Notes under the pieces: generated by a model
Database searches by the model: none
The model's input: only the letters and a program-made list of their open reading frames with translations
What the model was told of the DNA's origin: nothing
Origin: JADJPO01 sp963825645
GTDB lineage: Bacteria > Actinomycetota > Actinomycetes > Actinomycetales > Kineosporiaceae
DNA length: 64,000 nt
Assembly (NCBI GenBank): GCA_963825645.1
Contig: CAWGTT010000004.1
Coordinates: 103,268 to 167,267 of the forward strand
Direction of reading: 5' to 3'
Shown: in pieces, positions 34,298 through 41,888 of the stretch
Numbering within the stretch: position 1 is the first letter of the stretch
Layout: every line of letters starts with the position of its first letter
Made by a program: the position numbers and the translations under genes

Positions 34298-34360
34298 GCC
34301 GCGGAGCGGCCATACCGCTCATGCCGCGGACCGCGCGGCCATAGGCTCGTGCCGCCGAGC
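34298..34360. repeat. dispersed hairpin repeat, two to three copies
   Basis: One copy has GCCGC-GGA-GCGGC-CATACCGCTCAT. The next has GCCGCG-GACCG-CGCGGC and a diverged linker. A final GCCGCCGAGCGCTCG contains CGAGCGCTCG, a perfect palindrome. Confidence 0.75.
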
Positions 34361-34375
34361 GCTCGAACCCTGAGG

Positions 34376-35083
34376 TCAGACCGCTATTAGGCAGAACTCG
34401 TTGCCGTCCGGGTCGGCCATTGCGACGGCGCCGTCCTGACCGACCTCAAGCCGAGTGGCTCCGAGGGAGACGAGTCGTTCGACCTCCGCTGCGTGGTCGC
34501 CGTCGACCGGGGCAAGGTCGAAGCGTTGCCGGTTCCTCACGACTCTCGGAGCCACGGGCGGGCCTCCCCACGCGACCTTCGTGCCGCCGTGCGGTGACTG
34601 GATCGCGGTCTGCTGATCCTGGTCCCACACCAGCGGCCAGCCCAGTGCCACGCTCCAGAACAGACCGACCTCCCGGGTGCCGTCGCAGGCGAGCTCCCCG
34701 AGGAAGCCGCAACCGGCGAGAAAGGCGTTGCCCGGTGGAATCACACAGAACTCGTTGCCCTCGGGGTCGGCCAGGACGACGTGCCCCTCCTCGGGTCGCT
34801 GCCCAACATCGAGGTGGCGGGCGCCGAGCCCCAGCGCCGTCGCCACCGTGTGCTGCTGGTCGGCGGGGCTGGGGCTGGTCAAGTGGAGATGCATGCGGTT
34901 CGGCCCCACCTTCTCCGAGGGACTCGGGACGAACCGCAGGCCGAGCTGCGTTTCCTCGCCGGGCAGGAGCGCACCACCGGCGTCCTCGACGAGCTTCCGG
35001 CCGAGCACGCCCGCCCAGAACCGCGCCACACGGGCTGGGTCGTGCGCATCGAAAACCACAACCAGCAGTCGCGAGGTCACCAC
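34376..35083 (-). CDS. VOC family protein (two glyoxalase-like modules)
   Basis: Two tandem VOC modules are visible. The first runs from LLVVVFDAHDPARVARFWAG to GHVVLADPEGNEFCVIPPG and the second from CDGTREVGLFWSVALGWPLV to AVAMADPDGNEFCLIAV. DPEGNEFC and DPDGNEFC close each beta-alpha-beta-beta-beta unit. It is probably a metal-binding enzyme or resistance-type protein; the substrate is unknown. The GTG giving VVTSRLLVVV is preferred, since the upstream codons run into the repeat-bearing intergenic DNA. Confidence 0.82.
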   Translation of the reverse strand: MVTSRLLVVVFDAHDPARVARFWAGVLGRKLVEDAGGALLPGEETQLGLRFVPSPSEKVGPNRMHLHLTSPSPADQQHTVATALGLGARHLDVGQRPEEGHVVLADPEGNEFCVIPPGNAFLAGCGFLGELACDGTREVGLFWSVALGWPLVWDQDQQTAIQSPHGGTKVAWGGPPVAPRVVRNRQRFDLAPVDGDHAAEVERLVSLGATRLEVGQDGAVAMADPDGNEFCLIAV

Positions 35084-35137
35084 CGCACAGTAGGCGCGAG
35101 CCAGCAAGGCAACAACGGCGAAGCCCCATCCGGAATT

Positions 35138-35176
35138 GCCGCATTGTGCGGCGGCTACGCTCGCCGCTCGTGCCGC
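35138..35176. repeat. dispersed hairpin repeat, variant copy
   Basis: GCCGCA-TTG-TGCGGC is a six-pair hairpin in which both arms changed together relative to the usual form. It is followed by GGCTACGCTCG and GCCGC. Confidence 0.65.
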
Positions 35177-35196
35177 ATGTGCCCTGTGGTGCCTGG

Positions 35197-35583
35197 TCAG
35201 CTGTCTGCGATGTCAAGGCCCAAGGCCCGGGCGGCTTTGATGACGCGCTCATCGAACGAAGCCAGTCGTGCCTCCCGGTCGCGTGCGCTGAGCAGGACGC
35301 AGCAGTCGGGCATCTTCAGCAGAGTCTCAGCGCGGAGCTGAGCCAGCATGACGGCCGATCCAGCCGGGAACTGCAGTGTCTCGACCCCGAGGTCGTCGAG
35401 GATGTCGAGGGCCGTGTCGCGTTGTCCGGTTCGGGTGGGCGCGACCAGGATCTCGGCGAGCGTCAGGAGATTGACGCCGAAGTCGTCGTCGATCTCGCGG
35501 GCGAGTAAGGCGGTCGCTCGTTCGTGGTGTGCGTCACTGGCGTCGAGGTAGCCGATCAGGACGCTGGCGTCCAGGACGATCAC
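35197..35583 (-). CDS. PIN-domain toxin, VapC-like
   Basis: The 128-residue PIN domain has MIVLDASVLIGYL (Asp5), LLTLAEILVAP (Glu44), MPDCCVLLSARD (Asp93) and FDERVIKAARALG (Asp111), the four acidic residues that hold Mg or Mn in VapC ribonucleases. It should cleave RNA, often tRNA, when freed from its antitoxin. Its GTG overlaps the antitoxin stop (GTGA), so the pair is co-translated with the antitoxin first. Confidence 0.88.
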   Translation of the reverse strand: MIVLDASVLIGYLDASDAHHERATALLAREIDDDFGVNLLTLAEILVAPTRTGQRDTALDILDDLGVETLQFPAGSAVMLAQLRAETLLKMPDCCVLLSARDREARLASFDERVIKAARALGLDIADS

Positions 35584-35843
35584 TCGGGCCAGTCCTCCCG
35601 CAGCGCCGTGAGGTGGCCTGGCGGGTAGACACCGGTCAGGGCGCCGCTGTGCCGCCCGAGGGCTTCGAGTCGCTCACTACGGTGCTGACGCTGCCGGACG
35701 ACGACGGCTCGATGGCCCTCCAACGCCAACCGCGTGATCAGTTGGCTGCGACTCAGCCCAGGCCAGCGTCCCGCGGCCTCGTCCAACGCGGCAGCCAGCT
35801 CGTCGGTCTCCGTGACCTGATGGCGCGGTCTCGTCGTGGGCAT
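35580..35843 (-). CDS. antitoxin partner of the PIN-domain toxin
   Basis: The 87-residue protein reads TETDELAAALDEAAGRWPGL, SRSQLITRLALEGHRAVVV and a tail (GVYPPGHLTALREDWPE). The core pattern suits a ribbon-helix-helix DNA-binding antitoxin with a C-terminal toxin-neutralising arm. It lies directly upstream of the toxin with a four-base overlap. A palindrome just before its start is the likely operator. The start ATG is the nearest to that palindrome. Confidence 0.75.
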   Translation of the reverse strand: MPTTRPRHQVTETDELAAALDEAAGRWPGLSRSQLITRLALEGHRAVVVRQRQHRSERLEALGRHSGALTGVYPPGHLTALREDWPE

Positions 35844-35850
35844 CTTCGAA

Positions 35851-35880
35851 GTGTACCACTCACTGCACAAGGTGGTACAC
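35851..35880 (-). promoter_or_regulatory. palindromic operator of the toxin-antitoxin operon
   Basis: GTGTACCAC (35851-35859) and GTGGTACAC (35872-35880) are perfect 9-base inverted arms 12 bases apart. They begin eight bases upstream of the antitoxin ATG. The position and symmetry fit a site bound by the antitoxin or toxin-antitoxin complex for autorepression; binding is inferred. Confidence 0.7.
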
Positions 35881-35926
35881 CAGGCTGAATGAGACCCACG
35901 CCCGCCCGGTCCCCGTACGGGACACC

Positions 35927-35957
35927 CGCTCCTGCCGTTGTGCGCGGAGCGCACCAC
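35927..35957. repeat. dispersed hairpin repeat, GTGCGC variant
   Basis: GTGCGC-GGA-GCGCAC sits between CCTGCC and ACC, upstream of the toxin-antitoxin operon. It shows the same paired-arm change as the copies near 13650 and 23030. Confidence 0.6.
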
Positions 35958-36131
35958 CAAGCAGCCGCGATCGGGGTGCGCCGTCGCGGTGAGCGTGGAT
36001 GCGGTTGTTTCCATACCGCGTGGCCACGACTGCCGCGAAACGTGCTTCGACCACCGCGGTCGGCTGTGTCGCTGCGTCCACCCGGTCCCGGGATCGGCGC
36101 TGCCGCGCGGCGGAGGCGCACAGTCGAGGTC

Positions 36132-36748
36132 ATGACCATCATGTCGGGAGATGCGTCCGCCGGGTCGGGGCGGGCGCAGGCGATGAGGCAGTCTCCGACC
36201 ACGACATCTGCCAGTGCGCCGTTGCTCGGCGCTGGGCGGGCGAGGAGCGAACCGGTCGAGGTCACCACCGGGAACGATGTCCCGCCCCTGGCCGCGGCTG
36301 GGAACCCGGCCGGCGGCGAGGAGGGGTCGGCGGAGCGGGTCGCGGTGGCGGTCGCGGGGTTCCTGGGTACAAGGACCAGTCCCGCGTCCACGCCGGCTCG
36401 GATCTGCGGGTGTTCCTGTCCTGGTGCGCCGAACAGGGTCTGGACCCGCTCGACCCTGCCCAGGTCGGCCGGGTCCGGGTCGAGGCGTTCTTGCGGTGGA
36501 TGCAGGAGACCCGCCGCTATCAGCCCTCCACCGTGTCGCGTCGGCTGTCGGTGGTGGCCGGGTTCTACCGCACCGCCGTGATCGACGGCATCCTCACCAC
36601 CTCGCCCATCGAACACGTCCGGCGTCCGCGGGTGCCGCCCGAGTCCCCGACGCTGGGCCTGTCGCACCTGCAGTTCGAGGCCATGCTGGTCGCCGCGGGA
36701 GAAGGCCGGCCCGCCGGGCGCGGGCCGGGGCCGCCCGTACCGCGATGA
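36132..36748 (+). pseudogene. tyrosine recombinase (phage integrase), N-terminal part
   Basis: Starting at an ATG, one frame gives RVAVAVAGFLG. A second frame, shifted near 36380, gives DLRVFLSWCAEQGLDPLDPA, VEAFLRWMQETRRYQPSTVS and RRLSVVAGFYRTAVIDGILT. This is the SAM-like core-binding domain of XerC/D-type recombinases. The catalytic domain (R...HxxR...Y) is gone, and the sequence passes directly into an unrelated gene. It marks an old deletion. Confidence 0.65.
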
Positions 36749-36821
36749 CGGCGAGCGGCTCACCGACGCGCAACTGCTGGAGAAGCTCGGCGGCTTCGGC
36801 ATCGAGCTGGACCGGGCCGGA

Positions 36822-37646
36822 TTGGAGACGCTGTGCGAGGACGCGCTGTCCGCTCAGGAGGTGGCGTCACGGCTCCTCGACCGGCATCTGTCTGCGTCCG
36901 AACGGGGCACGCCGGAATCGGACTGGGTCTGGCTGGTCGTGCTGGCGCTGTGGCAGCGGTGGTGGCCGGCGAAGCCGTGCCTGGAGACGATCGATGACAA
37001 GATCCAGGAGGGCTACGAGCGGCTGGCCCAGGACCGTGGTGCAGCCACGGACACATGGTTGCAGGCCTGGTCGGATGTGCTGCGGCTGTGCGACGCCACC
37101 GGCATCACGACGATCGTCGGGTTCGACGAGCAGTTCCCTATGACCCAGTCGCTGTTCAACTGGAATCAGGACCTGGAGATGGAGCTGGGCAACGCGAGAC
37201 TCGATGACCCGGCGAAACTGCGGGCCAGGATCACGGTAGGGGAAGAGATCCTCCGCCGTTTCACCGACTGTGATCAGCTGGTGGCCGAGAACTGGCGAAG
37301 GGCCATCGCCGAGGCGTGGTTCTGGCTCGGGGAAACCAACCAGGCCGACCAGTTGTACCGCCGCTGGCTGGACCACGACCCTCAATGGGGCTATGGGTGG
37401 ATCGGCTGGGCATCCGGTTACATGCCACCGCCTCGCACGGGCACGCCCACCGACTACTCTCACGGAACGCTCGTCGAACTCAAGTTGTGCCTTCGCCAGT
37501 CGATAGTCGAAAAGGTACTTGGCCCCGAAGGCCGCAATGGTGCCCGTGATGCCAGCCGCGAACGCGAGCACTGCGGGCGTGTCAATACCGGCCAAGGGGT
37601 CCCTCCTGACTTCGTCACGAGCCTAGAGTCACGTGGCCTGGGGTGA
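36822..37646 (+). CDS. TPR-like hypothetical protein, truncated at both ends
   Basis: The frame already reads protein-like sequence upstream of the listed TTG (RLTDAQLLEKLGGFGIELDR). The gene therefore begins without a proper start, right where the integrase remnant ends. The body is helical: SDWVWLVVLALWQRWWPAKP, RITVGEEILRRFTDCDQLVA, ENWRRAIAEAWFWLGETNQA, RRWLDHDPQWGYGWIGWASG. This matches a TPR/SEC-C-associated family whose members end soon after GWIGWA. After about 37430 the frame loses coding character and overlaps a fragment on the other strand. Probably a non-functional chimera. Confidence 0.45.
   Translation: METLCEDALSAQEVASRLLDRHLSASERGTPESDWVWLVVLALWQRWWPAKPCLETIDDKIQEGYERLAQDRGAATDTWLQAWSDVLRLCDATGITTIVGFDEQFPMTQSLFNWNQDLEMELGNARLDDPAKLRARITVGEEILRRFTDCDQLVAENWRRAIAEAWFWLGETNQADQLYRRWLDHDPQWGYGWIGWASGYMPPPRTGTPTDYSHGTLVELKLCLRQSIVEKVLGPEGRNGARDASREREHCGRVNTGQGVPPDFVTSLESRGLG
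37455..37595 (-). pseudogene. start of a membrane-anchored protein, cut after about 45 codons
   Basis: From a TTG with AGGAGGG five bases upstream the frame reads VLAFAAGITGTIAAFGAKYL and FDYRLAKAQLEFDERS, a single membrane helix followed by a basic/acidic helix. Small actinobacterial proteins of unknown function start this way (..G.t.l.gKyvFDyRLA...LE.DE). It then collides tail-to-tail with the TPR-like gene, so the rest was deleted. Confidence 0.45.
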
Positions 37647-37661
37647 ACCGATGTCCCTGCC

Positions 37662-38630
37662 TCAGAGGGCCAGGCGCTGCCTCGCCGCCCGCAGCCCCGG
37701 GCCCTGCGCGAACTGCGGGACGGCGGTCAGTCCGGTCCGCAGTGCGCGGCCGGTGATCGTCGCCGACAGATCGGTCGTCGGGAGGCCGGGCAGGCCGTAG
37801 AGTCTGCGTGCCCACCGGGGCAGCATGGCTGCGGCCGTTCCGACGAGCGCCACCCACGCCGGCCGCGCGGGCGTCGCCAGGCTGACCCAGGTCGGCATGC
37901 TTGGTAGGAACCCCCAGAGCACGTTGCCCCGCGCCACGGCGGTCACCCTCAGCTCGGGGCGGACCCGCGCGTAGTACTCCTCGATGTCCGTCTCGGTGCG
38001 CGGCAGGGTGTCCGGGTCGAGCCCGACCAGGCGCCCCGCGATGCGCATCTCGTCGACGTAGCGGTCGCCGTCCCCGGGCTCCAGGCGGCCGCCGGAGCGG
38101 CGATAGGTCGACAGGAACGACTCGACCTCCGTGCAGTGCACCCACAGGAGCAGTTCCGGGTCGTCCACCCGGTAGGCGCGGCCGGTCTCCGGTTCGACAC
38201 CGGGCGCGAGACGCGCGTGGACGGCGCGCAGCACCGCGCCCGCCTTCTCGGCCTCGTCCGTGGTGCCGTAGGTGACCGCGGCGATCCACTCACCCGTCCG
38301 GCGCAGCCGCCCCCACGGGTCCTCCCGGAAGAACGAGTTGTCGTCGAACCCCGCCATCACCAACGGGTGCACCGCTTGCAGCAGCAGCGCCCGAAAGCCT
38401 GCGAGGACCATGGCCGGGTCACCGTGCACCCGCCAGGTCACCGACTCGGGCCCGAAGAGACCGGGGTCGGGCGCTGCCGTTGGCGCCACGTCCGGTCGAC
38501 GTCGCATGTCCACGTCCTCATGTTCCTGCACCCGGCGTCTGATCGCCTCACGCAGCCATCCGCCAGGCGCAGAGGAAAGCGCAGCCCTTCCCTGTGAAGC
38601 GGCGGCGCCAACGACGCCGGACCCGTTCAT
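37662..38630 (-). CDS. MpaB/DUF2236 family oxygenase
   Basis: The 322-residue protein has the family blocks GPESVTWRVHGDPAMVLAGF, LLLQAVHPLVMAGFDDNSFF, DPWGRLRRTGEWIAAVTYGT, LLWVHCTEVESFLSTYRRSG and YYARVRPELRVT. Conserved HP, WVH and the R..RTGE segment belong to the ER-bound oxygenase mpaB domain, which is thought to use a metal or haem; the substrate in bacteria is unknown. Start: ATG one codon after a TTG. Monocistronic. Confidence 0.85.
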   Translation of the reverse strand: MNGSGVVGAAASQGRAALSSAPGGWLREAIRRRVQEHEDVDMRRRPDVAPTAAPDPGLFGPESVTWRVHGDPAMVLAGFRALLLQAVHPLVMAGFDDNSFFREDPWGRLRRTGEWIAAVTYGTTDEAEKAGAVLRAVHARLAPGVEPETGRAYRVDDPELLLWVHCTEVESFLSTYRRSGGRLEPGDGDRYVDEMRIAGRLVGLDPDTLPRTETDIEEYYARVRPELRVTAVARGNVLWGFLPSMPTWVSLATPARPAWVALVGTAAAMLPRWARRLYGLPGLPTTDLSATITGRALRTGLTAVPQFAQGPGLRAARQRLAL

Positions 38631-38690
38631 CAAATGCGCGCATGTTCACGAGCGCGCGCTCAGCCGCACTGAGGGCGACTAAGATCGCCC

Positions 38691-38742
38691 GCTCATGCCG
38701 CGATCCGCGCGGCCAATACGCTCATGCCGCGAGGTGCGCGTT
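38691..38742. repeat. dispersed hairpin repeat, last clear copies
   Basis: GCCGCG-ATCCG-CGCGGC (five-base loop) is followed by CAATACGCTCAT and GCCGC. It lies in the gap between the P-loop gene's 3' end and the MpaB-type gene's start. No clear copy was found further right. Confidence 0.75.
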
Positions 38743-38748
38743 GCCCGG

Positions 38749-39297
38749 TCACAGATCGGCACGTCGACGAAGGGTCGTGACGCAGGCATCGAGGTCGGCG
38801 TTGGCCGTGTCGACGATCAATGGCAGGCGATCCCACGGTTCGTACTCGCGATCGAGGATCTGTGGCCAAGTCGGCAGGACCAGGCCAGGGATGGACGAGG
38901 TCCGCGTCTCGGCCCGGCGACGGTGCTCGTCCGGATCGGAACAGATGACCTCCCCCTCAACCGTCCGGTCCGCGTGACGGGCACCGACCTCACGCCAGGC
39001 CGATCTGGTCACCGCGAGCGGGTTGACCGAGTCGGCCACCACGGACACGCAGTTGCGTGGCTGGTCGGCCGCCACGGCATAGCCGACGACGTAACCGACC
39101 GGACCGAGCGGCTGGACCAATGGTGTCGCCTCGATGACCGCCTGCTCGATCGTGTCGATGCGTACGTGCGCGGCAAGGATCTGTTGTGCAAGCCGGCTGG
39201 CGATCGTCGTCTTGCCGACGGCCGGAAGCCCGGAGATGACGACCAGAGTCACGGACGGGTCGCTGCCCAGGTGGCTCACGCGGCGAGCCTGCCCCAT
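38749..39297 (-). CDS. small AAA/P-loop kinase-like protein
   Basis: Walker A GLPAVGKTTIASRLAQ follows a beta-strand (VTLVVISG). The later blocks are HVRIDTIEQAVIEA, GYVVGYAVAADQPRNCVSVV, ADSVNPLAVTRSAWREVG and VEGEVICSDPDEHRRRAETR. This arrangement is that of AAA_33/zeta-like small-molecule kinases of about 170-180 residues. The substrate is unknown. The ATG giving MGQARRVSHLG is used; the family normally starts just before the P-loop strand, so a later start is possible. Confidence 0.8.
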   Translation of the reverse strand: MGQARRVSHLGSDPSVTLVVISGLPAVGKTTIASRLAQQILAAHVRIDTIEQAVIEATPLVQPLGPVGYVVGYAVAADQPRNCVSVVADSVNPLAVTRSAWREVGARHADRTVEGEVICSDPDEHRRRAETRTSSIPGLVLPTWPQILDREYEPWDRLPLIVDTANADLDACVTTLRRRADL

Positions 39298-39614
39298 CGG
39301 TACTCTCAACGGCAACCGCGATGATCACCGAGGACGGACTCCGGTACGCGCTCTTGCCCGAGCACGCACACGTGCCCCGCTGCGCGGAAGTTGCGCCGCT
39401 GCCGCGCTTGCGACGCTCGCCGCCGCCCGCAATTGCCGCGACGAGTGCGGCCGCGCGGGACGCGGCGTAGCCAAGGCAATTGCCGTCATCCCTGCTACCT
39501 GGCAGAGAAGAGGGCACTGCGAGCCTGGACTGGATCTGCGCCAGCAACGTGCGCACGGCAGCGCGTTCGGCTGCGACGTCGCCGGACGCGGCGGACGCCG
39601 CCGGCGGTCGTAGG
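39298..39614. other. intergenic stretch
   Basis: Eroded fragments resembling the dispersed repeat (TACGCGCTCTTGCCCGAGC near 39350) are present; no gene is supported. Confidence 0.35.
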
Positions 39615-40877
39615 TCACCGCCAGGCGTACAGCAGTGCCGGGTGTTCCAGCAGTTGCCTGATCCGCTGGACGAAGACCGCGGCGTCCCAGCCGTCAACGA
39701 TCCGGTGGTCGAAGCTGGAGGAGAGGTTCATCATCTGTCGGGGCTCGAATCCGTGCCCGGCCCGCCACTGCGGGCGGGTCTGCAGCCGGTTGACGCCGAC
39801 GATCGCCACTTCGGGGTGGTTGATGATCGGCGTGGTCACCAACCCGCCCAGGGCGCCGAGCGAGGTGACCGTGATCGTCGAACCGCTCAGTTCGGACCCG
39901 CTCGCCCGCCCGGCTCGCGCTGCCGAGGACACCCTGTTGATCTCGGCACCCAGTTCGTCGATGCCTCGTCGTTGCGCATCCCGGACGACGGGCACCATGA
40001 GTCCGTCATCGGTCTGGGTGGCGATGCCGACGTGGACGGCGTCGAACACCTCCAGCGTGTCGGCCGCGGCGTCGAAGCGGGCGTTGACCCGCGGATGCTC
40101 GGTACAGGCGATGACCACGGCCCGGAGGACGAACGGCAGCAGCGTCAGGCGCATCGCCGAGTCACGTGCGTTCAGGGTGGACCGCAGTGCCTCCAGCTCG
40201 GTCGCATCCACCTCGTCGACATACGTGATGTGCGGGATCTCCCGCCAGGCAACCGTGAGCCGTTCGGCGATCCGCCGGCGCAGACCCCGCACCGGTTGGC
40301 GGTTCGGCTCGCCGGTACCCACTGACCCGACGGCGGATTGCCGCCCGCTGAGCAGGTGCCGGTCGAGGTCAGCGTGGGTGACCCGACCGTCCGGCCCGGT
40401 GCCGAGCACGTCCGCGAGGTCGAGGCCGAGCTGTCGGGCTCGGGCTCGGACGGCGGGTGCGGCCGTTGCGCGACGGCTGGCTCCGCCTGGCATCGTGGCC
40501 GGTTCAGCGTCTGGCCGGCCGGAGGCGCCCAGGAGCGCCGCCGGGTCCGGGAGCTCGGCCGGGCCCGACACCTCGGTCGCGCCCGGCAGCTCGGCCGCCG
40601 CGCTGGTGGGCGGGCTGTTGGTCGTCGACGCACCGTCGTCGAGCTCGACCGTGACCAACCGGCTGCCGACGGCGAGTCGGTCCCCGAGCTCGCCGTACAG
40701 GGCGACGACCGTGCCGGTGACGGGGCAGGCGATCTCGACGGTCGCCTTGTCGGTCATCACGTCGGCCAATGCGGACGCCGGGGTGACCTGGTCGCCGACG
40801 CCGACCGACCAGCTGAGCAGTTCGGCCTCGGCGACCCCCTCGCCGACGTCCGGAAGCCTGACCTCGAAACTGGTCAT
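39615..40877 (-). CDS. bkdC: 2-oxoacid dehydrogenase E2 component (dihydrolipoyl acyltransferase)
   Basis: Three domains are in order. The lipoyl domain has FEVRLPDVGEGVAEAELLSW and Lys44 in MTDKATVEI. The peripheral-subunit-binding domain has AVRARARQLGLDLADVLGTG and DGRVTHADLDRHL. The catalytic domain has GLRRRIAERLTVAWREIPHI and ends in SSSFDHRIVDGWDAAVFVQR, which carries the HRxxDG active site. It accepts the acyl group from E1 and passes it to CoA. The ATG overlaps the E1 beta stop (ATGA). With adjoining E1 genes of the branched-chain type, a BCKDH complex is likely; no E3 gene is nearby, as is usual. Confidence 0.9.
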   Translation of the reverse strand: MTSFEVRLPDVGEGVAEAELLSWSVGVGDQVTPASALADVMTDKATVEIACPVTGTVVALYGELGDRLAVGSRLVTVELDDGASTTNSPPTSAAAELPGATEVSGPAELPDPAALLGASGRPDAEPATMPGGASRRATAAPAVRARARQLGLDLADVLGTGPDGRVTHADLDRHLLSGRQSAVGSVGTGEPNRQPVRGLRRRIAERLTVAWREIPHITYVDEVDATELEALRSTLNARDSAMRLTLLPFVLRAVVIACTEHPRVNARFDAAADTLEVFDAVHVGIATQTDDGLMVPVVRDAQRRGIDELGAEINRVSSAARAGRASGSELSGSTITVTSLGALGGLVTTPIINHPEVAIVGVNRLQTRPQWRAGHGFEPRQMMNLSSSFDHRIVDGWDAAVFVQRIRQLLEHPALLYAWR

Positions 40878-41887
40878 GCGGCCAACACCTCGCGCATCGC
40901 CCGCCCGACGCGTTCCGGCCCCGGGAAGTACGACCATTCGTGAGCGTGGGGGTAGGGGGTGTCCCACCCGCAGACCCGGGTGACGGGCGCCTCGAGGTGA
41001 TGGAAACAGCGCTCCTGCACCAGCGCGCTGAGCTCGCCACCGAACCCCGACGTCAGGGTGGCTTCGTGGACGGCCAGGCATCGGCCGGTCTTGGTCACCG
41101 ACGCGACCACAGTCTCGATGTCGAGCGGGACGAGCGTGCGCAGGTCCACGATCTCGGCGTCGACGCCGGTCTCCTCCGCTGCCGCTTGGGCGACGTGGAC
41201 GAGGGTGCCGTAGGTGAGCACGGTCAGCTCGTCGCCCGGCCGGTGGATCCGCGCTGTGCCGAGGGGGATCGTGTAGTGCCCCTCGGGTACCTCGCCGAGC
41301 GGGTGCTGCGACCAGGGCACCAGCGGTTGGTCGTGGTGCCCGTCGAACGGTCCGTTGTACAGCCGCTTGGGCTCCAGGAAGATCACCGGGTCTTCGTCCT
41401 CGATCGACGCAAGGAGGAGCCCCTTGGCGTCGTGGGGGTTGGAGACGACGACCGTGGTCAACCCCGCGACGTGGGTGAACAGAGCCTCAGGGCTCTGCGA
41501 GTGAGTCTGCCCGCCGTAGATGCCGCCGCCGGTGGGCATGCGGATCACCAGGGGGGCGGTGAAGTCGCCGGCCGAGCGATGGCGCAGCCGAGCCGCCTCG
41601 GACACGATCTGGTCGTAGGCCGGATACATGTAGTCGGCGAACTGGATCTCCACGCACGGCCGTAGGCCGTAGGCCGCCATGCCGACCGCCGCCCCGACGA
41701 TGCCGGCCTCACTGATCGGTGTGTCGAAGCAGCGATGCGGTCCGAACCGCTGTTGCAGGCCCTGGGTACAGCGGAACACGCCTCCGAAGAAGCCGACGTC
41801 CTCACCGAACACGACCACGCGGTCGTCGCGTTCCATCGCGACGGCGTGAGCGTCGCGGATCGCCTCGATCATCGTCATGCTCGGCAT
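40874..41887 (-). CDS. bkdB: 2-oxoacid dehydrogenase E1 component, beta subunit
   Basis: The transketolase-like pyrimidine-binding domain has MTMIEAIRDAHAVAMERDDR, VVVFGEDVGFFGGVFRCTQG, FDTPISEAGIVGAAVGMAAY and FADYMYPAYDQIVSEAARLR. The C-terminal domain has LTVLTYGTLVHVAQAAAEET, DAEIVDLRTLVPLDIETVV and GRCLAVHEATLTSGFGGELS. Length (337 residues) is normal. It pairs with the alpha subunit encoded just upstream to decarboxylate branched-chain 2-oxoacids using thiamine diphosphate. One base separates the alpha stop from this ATG, and the E2 start overlaps its stop. Confidence 0.92.
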   Translation of the reverse strand: MPSMTMIEAIRDAHAVAMERDDRVVVFGEDVGFFGGVFRCTQGLQQRFGPHRCFDTPISEAGIVGAAVGMAAYGLRPCVEIQFADYMYPAYDQIVSEAARLRHRSAGDFTAPLVIRMPTGGGIYGGQTHSQSPEALFTHVAGLTTVVVSNPHDAKGLLLASIEDEDPVIFLEPKRLYNGPFDGHHDQPLVPWSQHPLGEVPEGHYTIPLGTARIHRPGDELTVLTYGTLVHVAQAAAEETGVDAEIVDLRTLVPLDIETVVASVTKTGRCLAVHEATLTSGFGGELSALVQERCFHHLEAPVTRVCGWDTPYPHAHEWSYFPGPERVGRAMREVLAA

Positions 41888-41888
41888 G

